Source of the DNA: Ailanthus altissimus
Taxonomy: Eukaryota; Streptophyta; Magnoliopsida; Sapindales; Simaroubaceae
Direction: 5' to 3'
Length of the DNA stretch: 64,000 nucleotides
Assembly (NCBI GenBank): GCA_946807835.1
Contig: OX327696.1
Location: forward strand, 7,514,501-7,578,500
Both the position numbers and the translations under genes were made by a program. Shown piece by piece: positions 1 to 12,994 of the stretch (position 1 is the stretch's first letter; each line of letters starts with the position of its first letter). The notes under the pieces are model-generated. The model did not search any database and was not told where the DNA came from. It saw only the letters and a program-made list of their open reading frames with translations.

Positions 1-3000
1 TTGAGACAGCCCTTTACCAGGCAAGAGAATACAGTCATCCAGACTTGTGTTGTTGCCTCCTCCGGCATCGCCTTCAGTGGTATGCATATTGATCTTCAGG
101 CCCCTTGTTTAATTTCTCCTTTTTTTTTTTTCATTTTAAATCTCATGGTCTAATGAATTATTAGTTGAAAATTTGGTGCTAATTGCCAGGAAACTAGGAA
201 AGTATAGTTTTTGTTGTCTTTTAATTACTGCGGATGTGGATGAAAACCAATTCCGTGCTAATTCTGGTGCGAGTGACTCTTTTTTAAAAAGTATGGTTAT
301 TAACATGAGGAACTAAAAAGTCTTTATGGTTGAACTAATATGACAACTAATAACTTTTATAAAAAGTATGGTTATTAACATAAGGAACTAAAACGTCTTT
401 ATGGTTGAATTAATATGACAACTAATAACCAGGAAATTGGTGAAGTTGAAGGTCCTTTTCATAATAACACGACGTTATTTAATTAAGAACTTGATGATAA
501 TAGAAAGATTATGTGGAAAAAAGAGTCAAGTAAGTGCCAAATTTGTGGAAATTTTTTACTGTTACATTAATCTAGAAGGAGGGCTTTTTAAGTTGAAGGT
601 CCTTTTGTTTTTTCTTAGTTGCGTGTTAATCTTATTGGGTTTGTAGACATGTGCTCACACTTTCCTAGTCAACTTGAGTTTGTTTCTGCTACTGCATGCT
701 TTCCTTGTCTTGCTAGGCTCCACTAGCAATAGTGGGGGTGGCAAATGGTAATGGACCCAAGAAAATTGTAAGAATGAAGGTCGACATTTTAAGGCATGAC
801 ACCAGGAACAGTATTGCAGTATTGCAGACCAATCATAGTTTAATAAATTTGGAAGATATAGGAAAGAGATTTTCCCTCATCTTTTTGAATATTTTGAATA
901 TTTTTTCTTTTTCATTAAGGTGTTTATTTTTTATCTTCACACATGAAAGATACCCTTCTTTGGCAGTTAATCATGTTAAGAAAAACTGGAAAAATGAAAG
1001 GTAAAATCTGCGGTGACATTGCTTAATAGGATTGGCATGGGCATGTTTCATTTTGTGCTGCCCCATGTGAGGTGTGCACATGTTCCTATGATATCATCAC
1101 ACCTCCCTCATCCCTAATTCCACCTAAATAAACAACAAAATTAAGTATTTTTTTTTTCTTTAGTTAAAAAAAGATCTCAGTGAGACATAAAGGGTTATGT
1201 ATTATGTAAGTAAAAAATAAGTATAGAATAAACAAAGAAGATATTAGCAACACAGATGCAGAAATAGCTGGAGAAAAACACAGCTCAGTTGAAGCAATAA
1301 TAAGGAATTCCCCAAGTATAATAACTCTAATGTTTGTGTGTTAGCTGCAGTCTTGCACTAAATTTGGTACTTATTTTTGGGTTGTGAATTGTTTTAATCT
1401 ATGCACTAGAAACACTTGTATTCATTAAGCCTTGATTGAAAACCAACAATGTTTTAGTAACTTTGGACTAGTGGTTGGAAGTTTGAGAAAAAGAAAGGCT
1501 GTGAACAAGCAGTCCAGCAAGATTTTAGTCTTGTAGAACATATTGTTACTGAGTTTGGATTGAGGTTCATGCCCTTAAGATAATCCAATTGCCCCGTCCA
1601 AGTTCTAACTATAAGAAACTCTCTGCATTCTTATCAATCATTCCAAGATAAAACTAATAATATACCTCGTATTGACTTTTATTAGTAACTCAACCATATG
1701 TAAAGTACTGAACTGGAATATGACAATTACTTTCTTATGCTTACGCTTATCTGTGTGCATTTGTGCTCCTAAATAAAGAACTAACCTTACACGAAAGAAT
1801 TTGTATTACAAAATTGTATGTATTAATTTGTTCAAAATTCTGTGTTTGGTTACTTTGAACATGTAGGAGGTTTCGGGAGTTACCTCTTTGGAATGAGTGA
1901 ACGCATTGCCATCCAATCTGGAGACACCAATCTTGGTTTCAAAAATCTGTCATTAACATGGATCATTGGCTTTCTCTTCATTGTTAGCTTTCTCGGCCTC
2001 TTCTCAGTGGTGCCTCTCCGCAAGGTACACTTTGCATATACAATTGAGATAAACAACTGTAAAATAACAATATCTTTCAGTTGGTGATCAATCTTTTCTT
2101 GCTTTATTTTGAGATACTTTCATCCATTCTTAATTGGTGGAATGCAATTCTATTGTTTGTTTCAGATAATGATTATAGACTTTAAGTTGACATATCCAAG
2201 TGGTACTGCAACGGCTTATCTAATCAACAGCTTCCACACTACTGAAGGAGCCAAGCTAGCAAAGTAGGTCACAAACTCACTTATTGTAGTATAGTTAGAT
2301 ATGATCGTATAAAAATTCAGACATTCTAATAATTATTTTGATAGGAAACAAGTGAGGACACTCGGCAAGTTCTTCTCTTTCAGCTTCTTGTGGGGTTTCT
2401 TCCAATGGTTCTTCACTGCAGGAGACAATTGTGGATTCTCTAGCTTCCCTACATTTGGGCTCAAAGCATATGACAACAAGTACATATTTTTCTTCACAAT
2501 GGTGCCGAGATACATTTCTTACTTATTGTTGCCCATTGTTATCCATAAATGTTTTGGCTGATGATCCTCACTTTTTACAGGTTTTACTTTGACTTCTCAG
2601 CAACATATGTTGGAGTCGGGATGATTTGCCCCTACATTATAAACGTATCTGTGTTGCTTGGGGGAATTCTTTCTTGGGGTCTAATGTGGCCCCTCATAGA
2701 ACACAGAAAGGGCGATTGGTACTCAGCAGATCTCAGTCCAAGCAGCCTACATGGTCTTCAAGGTTACAAGGTAAGGTTCATATTAGTTGCCAAAGGTGCC
2801 TTATATTCATATATGCCAATATCAAAATTCTTCATGAAGAATTTTCCGCTTTATTAATGCTTGCCTTGTACATAAATTCAGGTATTTATCTCCATTGCCA
2901 TGATCCTTGGTGATGGCCTGTACAACTTCTGCAAGGTGTTCAGTAGAACCCTTTCAGGCTTGGTTAATCAAGTCCGAAGAAAAAATGCAAGCAGTGATCT

Positions 3001-3985
3001 CCCTATAGAGCGGAATGCTTCTGAGATTCCTAGCCTCTCCTATGATGATCAGCGCCGGACAAGACTCTTCCTTAAAGATCAAATTCCAACATGGTTTGCT
3101 ATTGCAGGCTATGTGACAATTGCTGTCATTTCTATCATCACTCTTCCACACATCTTTCATCAACTTAAGTGGTACTATGTGTTGGTAATCTACATCTTTG
3201 CACCGACCTTAGCTTTTTGTAATGCTTATGGGTGTGGGCTCACTGATTGGTCGCTTGCATCAACCTACGGAAAGCTTGCTATCTTTACAATTGGAACCTG
3301 GGCTGGTACTGCACATGGTGGAGTTCTTGCAGGACTAGCAGCTTGTGGAGTCATGATGAACATTGTTTCAACTGCCTCTGACCTCACACAGGATTTCAAG
3401 ACAGGTTACCTGACCCTGGCTTCTCCTCGCTCTATGTTTGTAAGTCAAGTGATTGGCACTGCAATGGGTTGTGTAGTTTCCCCTTGTGTCTTTTGGCTTT
3501 TCTACAAGGCCTTTGATGATCTTGGAGTTCCCGGGAGTGAATATCCTGCTCCCTTTGCTATTGTGTATCGTAACATGGCTAAATTGGGGGTGGAAGGTTT
3601 CTCAGCTCTGCCAAAGGATTGTCTCTTGCTTTGCTATGTGTTTTTCGGAGCAGCCATACTGATAAATATTATTAGGGATTCAATAGGTAAGAAGTGGGCT
3701 AGATTCATTCCACTCCCGATGGCAATGGCAATTCCTTTTTACTTGGGACCATACTTTGCCATTGATATGTGTGTCGGAAGCTTGATTTTGTTCATCTGGG
3801 AAAAGATAGACAAGGTGAAAGCAGATGCTTTTGGTCCAGCAGTTGCTTCTGGTTTGATTTGTGGGGATGGAATATGGACTTTGCCTAGTTCCATACTTGC
3901 TCTTGCCAAGATTCAGCCACCCATTTGCATGAAGTTTTTGTCAAGGGCAAACAATTCCAGGGTTGACAAGTTCTTAGGGTCTTAA
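1..3985 (+). CDS. YSL: Yellow-Stripe-Like (YSL) metal-nicotianamine transporter, 5'-partial
   Basis: Oligopeptide-transporter family membrane protein that moves metal-nicotianamine chelates (Fe, Cu, Zn), normally at the plasma membrane. Exons read from the sequence: 1-79, 1867-2024, 2166-2263, 2345-2479, 2581-2770 and 2882-3985. All introns are GT-AG and the exons join in one frame to 587 codons plus TAA. YSL proteins are about 670 aa, so roughly 85 N-terminal residues lie left of the window. Family hallmarks seen: [14 protein letters not shown] in the first exon, [46 protein letters not shown], and the C-terminal [20 protein letters not shown]. Many hydrophobic spans fit the multi-pass topology. 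The ending resembles the YSL1/2/3 group, but I cannot assign an orthologue. No broken codons were seen in this part, so the gene looks functional. Confidence 0.95.
286..429. repeat. Tandem 75-bp duplication in YSL intron
   Basis: Two adjacent copies, starting at 286 and 361, share the pattern aaaaagtatggttattaac, then a stretch ending atgacaactaataac. They differ at only a few bases. They lie wholly inside the 1.8-kb intron between the first two visible YSL exons. Confidence 0.85.
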
Positions 3986-5453
3986 AGTTTCAGCTTTTGA
4001 TGAATGTAGTTAAGAACTTTTTATATATCCTGTCCTTAATGGAGCATCCTTGGAACTTGTAAAATAACCATTGTTTGCCCCTTTTTTTTTTCCTTGTTGA
4101 AGAAGATCAAGTTTGTTTGTGTTGAAGTATGTTTATACCCAAAAAGTTTAGATTAATAACTTTTAGTTGGAATCCAGTACTATTACTGAAAGGGAAGGAA
4201 ATTCTCATACCCTATAAACGATATCCCAGAAATATTAAACAGAATTTGCACAAGATTTTTTGCCAACCAAACGGACGGAGAAACTGCTTCTGGACAAGAT
4301 TGTTTATTCTATTCCCATTGCTCTTCTTCAAGGAAATTTTGACAGTTTTGGCTCAAGCTTTTTGTTTTTCAATCAAAACTCAACTCTCACTTATTCTTGT
4401 ACCTTGGGGAATGATCCCATGCTTTCAACTCCAAAAGTATAAAAACTTCTTTTCAACTTGTGGATTCGCAGCTTGCTTGCACATTAATTCCATTATCTGG
4501 AAATAGAGAAGTAAGCTTCATTTTGAGAGGATTTATCCTATGCCCTCTAAAATCTTTTGTTCCTTAAAGGCCGAAAAAAAACAACCCTGCAATATTAAGA
4601 GCTATCCAGGGTACACTGCTTCAGAGTTTGATCTAGCAGTTACAGATCAAATGGGATTTCCTAATTTGAGAAAGGTTCCAAAAGTAGTTATAATCTCTTA
4701 GCTTTCTGTATTGCAAGATCTTAAATTACTACAGATAGCATCTCTAAAGTAACTACTGTTACTGAAACTTCTGGAGGAGTCTTTCAAGATTATAAAGGGT
4801 TCTTTTTGAGGCGGCTTCGGAACAACTCCCCTAGAAGCTTCTAATGAAATGGCCTAGTTGCTTAGCCAGCATAAAAAATATAAATTCTCTGTTCATGCAT
4901 CTTTAGAGGTTCAATTGCTACTGTTGGAATACTAGCTAATACAAGTCTTTATACCACCCGCTGCTGTTTGCAAATTTTTCTGTCAATCTATTGTTTGCTT
5001 TTCTTGTTATATGGACAACGCACTTCTTTTTCTGTCAATCTATTGAGACTTTTCTAGTTTTGTCATGCTGATGTTTTACAAATAATCAAATATGTTAGAA
5101 ATTTGAGATGCTGAATATATACCAATGATTTAACCACGTAATTGGTTGCTTGAAAGCCATCTCGCTTGTCAAGGACCATATAGTTCATTTAGGTAGAGTA
5201 GTAACAAATCAATGTAAATGTATTAATCTTTAATCACCCACCTCATCTCTTGCCATTTTACATAAGCCGCTGTGCAGTGAAGACAATTTTGACTCTTGCA
5301 AAATATTGCATTCATAACTTTGTCGCTTATAAAACCAATCAGAAGCCTATGTTCTTCAAGAAATTCTCGTCCACCACTGTATTTCCATATAGAAGTAATA
5401 GTAATGCTTGAAATTCAATTTGTTATTCTGTAAGTTGCATTGGCGCCACAATC
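3986..5453. other. Intergenic region between YSL and RHL1 (convergent 3' ends)
   Basis: Holds the 3' UTRs of the two convergent genes. A run of Ts lies near 4081. I see no codon-level homology or repeat structure. The short open frames here are not supported as genes. Confidence 0.6.
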
Positions 5454-8400
5454 TCAAGCAGTCCAATCTTCATCACTTCCATCAGTATCCTGAATAAGTC
5501 AAATTTGAATGAACATGGTAAAATCAGTCTGTAAGATATGTTAGTGATGATTACCAATCTATTCATTATATAGGCAATAACACATTAGTAGCAGCAGCTC
5601 TGCTGCACAATGTGCAATTCATGTTCAGGTCCAACAATCTTGCATCGAATCATAGTTTTAAGAGCCCAAAACTAATGGTAGCAATGAAATGTTCAATCCT
5701 GCACGTGATTTCTTTACCATCATAATATTGGTCTGTAAGACAGTTTAGAAATACATGAAAGTTAAATGAGAAGTCGCACCTGTGGTGTGCTTGAGAATTC
5801 TTCAATGTCATCATCTTCAACCTGCAAAAACAAAGCTCAACTTTAACCATATATTCAGAAATAACAGAGAATGTTACTTTCATAGTAAGTGAATATGTAT
5901 CTCCAAATCACAGGAAAATTTCCTCCATCTACGTTACATTTGCACAGACATCAAATCCAAATACCTATTTGAAAATTATCAAAATCTTGCATTTTGTTTG
6001 ATAAAAAACCTACAGAAGGACAATCAAAGGATTACCAAAAAAAAAAAAAAGCACCAAAAACCTGCATAGATGCACATTTCTGATGATTTCGCAGATAAGG
6101 TGTATGGACTTGATATTTATGCAAAGATTGTGTCGGTAGATGACATTCTCTCAGCGAAGAACTTGTTGACTACTTCAAGCGACAAGTTTTACCAAATTTG
6201 AAGCTAGTTCAAGTTTTTTTTTTTTTTTTCCTTTTGGGTCCAAATCAACCAGAGGCAGACACATCAACCCCTATAAGTATCAATTTAAACTGACATTTCA
6301 GGTTTGGACACAATAAAGGATATACAATCACACTAGAGTATTAATTAGTGCTATTAAACAAAGCTATCTAAATAATGTAACATGCATTATATTGGAAAAT
6401 GGATGCTTTCACAAAGTAATGATTATTGAATGAATGGGAAGCTGGTGCAAAACTCTTTGAAGTATATAATTTAGCTGGGAAAGTGAAACTTAAATATAAC
6501 AAATTTATTTTCTTAAACATCCTCATAATTCCAAATGTCATTTGCTTGACTCAGATTATAGAATTGTAAATCATCTCCTGCTCTCTTTTCTTTCAAAGTG
6601 ATTACATAAAGCAAAATCATGTAACAATGTTGACCAAAATAAAATACAAGACATTTTTGTTAACCAGGAGACCTCAATATTGTTATTCTTGTACACTGTT
6701 ATTAGACAAATTCTGGGAAAGAAACAAAGATTCACAGCATAAAAAAAGACCATAATTTAAACCATAAACAATAATACCTCACATTTTTTCTTCTTTCCTG
6801 TGTTTCTTGTCCCTAAATTTCATAGACATCAGATAATAGGTCAGATATTTTATCCCAATAAGGTAAAGAACAAAAAAGTTATATGCCAGATTTGATGGAA
6901 GTTTTAGAATGGAGCATCAAAATGAATATGCAAACTTGTGTCTTTTTGACAAGTTCTAAGATATTTTAATAAAATAAGTTGCTTTATACAACCTTCAGAC
7001 AGGAACAGAAAGGCTGCCCTGTCAAGAACGACAGTATAATAATGAAGTTCCAGACTTCCATTTATAAAATTCTGAAAGATGGACTTCTAAAAGTAGATAA
7101 AAAGACCCAATGCAAACAGCAATCCAGCAATGTCTATAAGCAGAAAAGATTAGTGCAATAGCTGTAGTTCCAAAAATTCACACAACAAAACAAATGGTTA
7201 TCACCAATTTTGAGAATGACAAAAACTCAAGATTGGCACAACTATCACAGTAATCATTGAACTTCACAGACTACACCATACAAATAAAAAAAGTTATATT
7301 TTTGGAGTGGCCTAAACTAGCCCCCATATGATATGATCAATAAGATTTCTTCCTTGCGTTAAATCCAAATATTGTACAACGTGCCCCAATCTAATGTCAT
7401 TCCAATTATTACATGTAGTATTTACAAGATTTGCATATTTCCTTGGGTTAAGGCCAAAATTCAATCATCTGTCCCTGTCCCATCACATCCAATTTGGAAA
7501 GAGGGATATCCGTGCATACACATGTTTTGACCCTCTAAGCATTCCCTACCCTCAACCTTCCTCCTAACTGCAATTACTTTGTTAGTCCATCTACTCACCA
7601 ATCTCACAATTACGTGCATTTGTATATGGGTCAAGCTCTTCACATTTTGTCTTTTCTAACAATTCCACCTCTTTCAACCTTCCTCGTGGCTGAAATTACT
7701 TGTCATTCCATACAAATGATCCAAAGCACTGACCAGAATTATTAACTGCAGAAGTGCTTAGAATTGAAGGAAACATATTGATAATAGAACCTGTTGCACC
7801 AATCAAAGGTCTTCATTCTTGGTTTATTCTTCAAGAAATGGCAAGTCTAACTAATAATTAAACACAAGGACTCAATATCATTGAGAATTAGTAATTTGCT
7901 GGCTATTAGTTAAAATGATAATAATTTGGTCTTGAGTAATTGTAGTTCTAGTTTGCAATTGTCCTGTATCTCTTCCCATTCTAGATTTACAGCTATAAAT
8001 ATCAAAAGCATGATAGAAAATACATCCTACATGCATATGTACCATTTCATATGCACCACAATTGTATCTTTTATGTGTGGAGAGAGAGGAGGGGAGGGGA
8101 GAAAGTGTTTTGGGGTGGAAGACTAACCCGTGCTCTTTTCAATTGTATCTTTTATGTGATGGAGAGGGAGGAGGGGAGGGGGAGAAAGTGTTTTGGGGTG
8201 GAAGACTAACCAGTGCTCTTTTCTTTGATCACTTTCCTTTTTTTCCTAGGGACTTCGGCCTGCAACAACAGCAGATGCAAGTTCAGTCTGCAACCTTCAT
8301 CAATTAAGCAGTTGTGAAAAAGGAAAACACAAACCAAAACCTGAAGAAAGAAAAATGGAACAAGAGAAGACAGAAATATTTGAAAATGAAAGCTCAGTCC

Positions 8401-11400
8401 AACCTGATCAATATTACTTTTTGAATCATTACAGCGCAACTTCTGGCCAGAAGCTGGAAAAAACCAATGGCAGTTATTATTCTGAATATTCTAACCACAA
8501 AAGTCTTATGTCTTATGATAAGTTAAGCAATCTGGATGATTAGCCACCTTTTGATGTTGATGATTTTCTCGAATTGCTTGGATCGTTCTGGAATCAGAAA
8601 GCTTTGTTAGTAAACTGTATCACAAGAAACCACAAATGACCTTGTATTATACTTCACCTGTCTTTCAGCAAGATGTAATATAGCATTCCACAACAATGAC
8701 CAGGAATAAAGGACAACAATAAACATGCATGGATATGCCCCTCTTTAGACTACTTCCATTCAAAAAAATCTAAGAGAAAGCCCAGGATGGCATGTGAACG
8801 GCAGCAATTTACCCAGACAATGTTTAACCAACACTAATATTATAAACATTGTAGCATCAGGAAATTTCTTTAAAGGTTGACCAATGTAGAGTCTACTCAA
8901 CCCTTACCAAGGCATTTTAAACTTCATTATAGTAACAAAATTGTGCAATTAAGCTGACATTTCAAACCCCTATCAATGATATATGTAGTAAAATATTAGA
9001 AGTGATCTCAGAAGGTATATCTCAGCTGCATATCAAAGTTTCAATTATTACATCAGATATTGTTATGCCTTACCTTCTCCTCCACTTTCTTAAACAAGGT
9101 AGATATGGTCGCTTGAACAAGCGAACTACAATTAATGTGTGAGTCTTCCTTGGACTTAGTCACCACAACAGCTGACTCAGATGATTTTTTAGTCTTACCC
9201 ACTGGCCCTATAGATGTTTGAAGTTGTTTGGAGTAACCATTTTCATCAGCAGCATCCTCACTGTCAATGTCAAGGACTACAGAATCTGGATTGCCAGTCT
9301 GCATGATCCAATTAAGGGCATGAATAAAAAGCTGATGTGATAAAAATCATAAGTGATCGTACGGACAAAAGCAAAGTAACAAAATCCAATTAACATGCTG
9401 GACTAAGAAAAATTTAAATGAAACTAATCATTATATTTTAGACCAGGATATTGCTAATAGTATTTTTGCTAGTTGAAATATCAAGCTTCATGCCAACCTT
9501 CTTTTCTTCTCTCTCAGATATGTCAGCATCACTTCCATCAGGATCATCCTCTGAAGAAACTTCAGTGTATCTGAATCAATAGAAGACATTAGAAATAAAA
9601 TGAATTTCTAAACTTCTGAAAAGATATAGTTAAGGAAGCTAAATAAAACACCTGAACTTAGCTGGTAGATGATTAAAAAACAAACTGAATCAAAAACCAA
9701 TAGGGACTTGGCAGGAAAGACAAGAAACTAACACAATTGCATTAATCCTCTGGTTGACTGCCAACCATTCTCATCTCATTATAACTATAAAGAAAAGTGA
9801 AAAAAGCTTCATCATACATCTGATTAAAGAATAGAATAATACTTGAAATTTTTCCTAGCAGTTCTCTCAGAGTGTCGAACCGGTGTCATTTCCATCTTTT
9901 CGTTCAATTTTTTTTCAACATCTGAAAGTTCACTTTCAGACTCAGCTTCAGGGGACTGTTCTAAATCTTTCATTCTGATCTCGGGAACACCTGGCTTAGT
10001 TGCAGGTGCTCCACCTGCACCACCTTTAAAGTCATATTCCAAGTGTTGTCCCTGAACCACAAAAATATTAAGAACAGGGTAGCAAAGTAGTCATCCCCCA
10101 ATAGGCTGAAACACATAGAAGCATTATTTAGTTGCTAAACAAAATTCCAACCTCACTCAGTTCTTTTGGAAATTCGAGTTGAGCTTCATCAGGATTCTCA
10201 TCTCTTTTTCCAATCCACCATGCATCGGAGAATAAAATCTGGAAATCTCACAAGCCAGTAATGATAAAGATACTAGAAATCTCCCCAAAAGCTCAGTTTG
10301 AATCATAGTAAACAAACAATCAAGCTAGCATAAAAGAGTTTGGAGTCCGCAAAAATATGAATGGGAGAGCACAAGGAAGGATTTAATGTGTTTTCAAAAT
10401 TAAATCATGTGCAATGTTATCAGATCCAGGCCGTAAAGTAAAAGAAGGATATCAACAACAGTACCATGGAACCCTAGCTCAGAAACACGGCATACTTGCA
10501 ACATAAATGTCATAAGGAGGAGAAAAATGTCAAAATTTAAGAAAGTGCAGGAAAACAAGAATAAATGTTTGACACGTGTAAAATTAACCATATAACTACA
10601 AGGATGCAACCCAAGGATAGTTTAGTAGCTTACAAGTTTCAAATTTCAAGTTAGGGCTGTTGCTCGAGAGCATTAGGTTACTTTCATCTTTATTTATCGG
10701 CTATAAGTTACAATTGTTTACCAAAATAAAACAATTGAGAATTGGGCAAATATTAACGGGTGGCAATAGCAATTGCCTAGAAAATACTGAATTGGCATCA
10801 ATTACCATCTTTATAAGAAATTAATTTGGCATGATTTCATTTTCATATTCATTTTCAGAAGAAAACATGACATTGCATAATTTTATTTTATATTTTGCTA
10901 CCAAGAAATCTCCAACCTGCCTAATAAGAACAGGTTTGAAATTGAGACTACAACAGAATCCTACAACCTTGGTACTTATGAAACTTGTGGGCTGTAAAAT
11001 TCCAAGGGAACCCCCACCTCTTGGTTGGAAACCAAAAATCTTAGCTAGTAAAACCAGCCCTCGAGTTTAGTACATATAATATTACATTAGCAAATGAAAA
11101 ATGAATAAACTACAGAACGTATAGATCTCAATTGTTGAGACATCTTTCTTATGGGAAGTAGAAGATTATATCATGGTGCACAACCATTCTCTGCATTATT
11201 CACTTCAAAAGAACAAAAGCAAAATAATTTTCCTATTCATGGCCCTCAAGTTCACAAGTTTGCCATGACCCTATAACTTTCCCTTCATGCTCCTCAGCTG
11301 AGGCATTGGCCTAGGCACAAAAGGCAAGCACCACAGGATTAAAAGACTTCAGGATTTCTGCAAGTATACAAAATAATTCATGACATTTCTAGGCACCTAA

Positions 11401-12994
11401 TACAGCTCTAACCAAAACTCAAGCCTTCTAGCCTGGCAAAGCAGGGTATGAATTATCACCTCCAGATATGAAGATGCAGTAGGAACCAGAAATAAAAATA
11501 GTTTTGAGTCGTCAAAAGCTTCAAAAAAGGAAGATAGATGTCTAAATCATGACAAAAAGTTTCTAGATTCATCAACTTTGATTAAATAAACAACAATTCA
11601 GTTTAGTCTAGTTTGTAATACTTTATATTAGATGCTGTTTATCACTCAAGGATGTAAGCTTCTCACTCTGTGAACTATTACATCTTAGTATAATTCATGC
11701 AATTTCTCTTTCTACTCTATTCAATTTTACATTTGCACAATTAACCTAAAACATTAATAACAACAGAAATAGCATATAATGACCAAACTATCAAATATCA
11801 AAATAGAAAAAAGACTCAAAAGAGAAAAGTAAATGAAGCAGAAACACAAACCATGTTATCGAAATAATCCTCACACGTGACATTCTTCCCACCTCTAGAG
11901 AACTGCAAAGTCAAGTACCTGTTCTCCAGGTACACAATCGTCCCAAACAACTTCACTCGACCCTAAAATAATATTGAGAAAATAAATAACATTACAACAT
12001 TACATAGACAAATACATATGTAATCTCATTAAGACAAACTTCTCAAACCACTCACTTAATACAGCATGGAATAAGGGTATGTTTATAACTACCATGTTTA
12101 TACTTAATTTCTGAAAACACAGCAGCAACATTTATCAACCACTCAGTAGTTAATTTCTGAAAACACGGCAGCTACATTTATCAACCACTCACTTATACTT
12201 GACATTAGTGAATCCATTTCACAGCAATTGTAGATTAAAAGCCATAACACCTCAATCCAAAACATATCTCACACGAATCCAAAGATTTCGAAATTCATCA
12301 TAGACCTACATAAATTGCTGAAAGTCATCCTTAACTCTCCCATGAAATTCATCAAACACCTATCAGAAAGGTTTTCTAACCAACTCCAATATTTAGTGTA
12401 TGAATGGGATTGAGGTGAAGTAATTTTTACTAAACAGGTGCTGCGAGATAGAATCACTAACTGTGTAAGTATGTAACCGGTAAACATTAGCTACCAGAGT
12501 AAAAACGCATGTTTACCAAACACTTTACCTGCTGTTTAGCTACTGCTGTGCTTTCAAAATTAAACGGAATGATAACAAGAAACATTAAATGTTTACCCTG
12601 ATCTCATTCTGCTCTTGCTCAATACTGTATCACATTAAAAATTAGAAATTTAAAAAAAAAAAGAAGAAAAAGGGAAAATAACCTGAGGAAAATCGAGGTA
12701 GAGAATGGGATTCTGGGTACCGAGATCCTTCAACTCACCGATCTTGCCGCCGGCAGTGGGAGCTAAAAGGCCCGGAAAAGAGAACAAGAAGCGATTCTTG
12801 CGCTGAGATGATTTGCGGAGAATGTCTTTGCCGTGGTGCTTTACGACTTGCTTGGTTGGGTGAAGAGGCGTGAAACCCTTGGCTGGATTATCAGCTATTA
12901 TCTTCTTTCTTATTGCAAGATTCTTCAACCTTGTTCGCTCCACATTTTTGTCTTCTTCCTTTTTCTTTGATTTTGATGACGAAGCTTTCACCAT
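5454..12994 (-). CDS. RHL1: RHL1 (ROOT HAIRLESS 1), DNA topoisomerase VI complex subunit
   Basis: Nuclear DNA-binding partner of plant topoisomerase VI, required for endoreduplication and for the growth of large cells and root hairs. Exons, in transcript order: 12994-12683, 11962-11852, 10238-10152, 10051-9843, 9570-9498, 9298-9074, 8259-8211, 6812-6778, 5821-5780 and 5489-5454. Together they make 1179 nt, 392 aa plus TGA, with every junction in phase. Signatures: a Lys/Ser-rich start, QRKNRFLFSFPGLLAP, RYLTLQFSRGGKNV, FSDAWWIGKRDENPDEAQ and PKELSEGQHLEYDFKGGAGG. The 49-bp exon encodes PRKKRKV, an SV40-type nuclear signal. The acidic tail ends DTDGSDEDWTA. The start is the ATG at 12994; the frame stays open upstream to 13021 but has no ATG there. 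The gene looks intact. Confidence 0.95.
8061..8222. repeat. RHL1: Tandem 81-bp duplication covering an RHL1 splice donor
   Basis: Unit 1 (8061-8141) and unit 2 (8142-8222) both begin attgtatcttttatgtg, continue with a GA-rich stretch, and end in gtggaagactaacc followed by gtgctcttttc-like sequence. Unit 2 contains the last 12 bases and the GT donor of the 49-bp RHL1 exon (8211-8259, - strand). Unit 1 is a copy of that exon end and donor lying inside the following intron. Confidence 0.85.
12104..12195. repeat. RHL1: Tandem 46-bp duplication in RHL1 intron 1
   Basis: Units 12104-12149 and 12150-12195 both read ttaatttctgaaaacac, then a near-identical stretch ending atttatcaaccactca. Only a few positions differ. 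Confidence 0.8.

Noticed and set aside
4129..4506. 125-codon frame after YSL
   Set aside because: No homology, no splice context and composition like the surrounding 3' flank.
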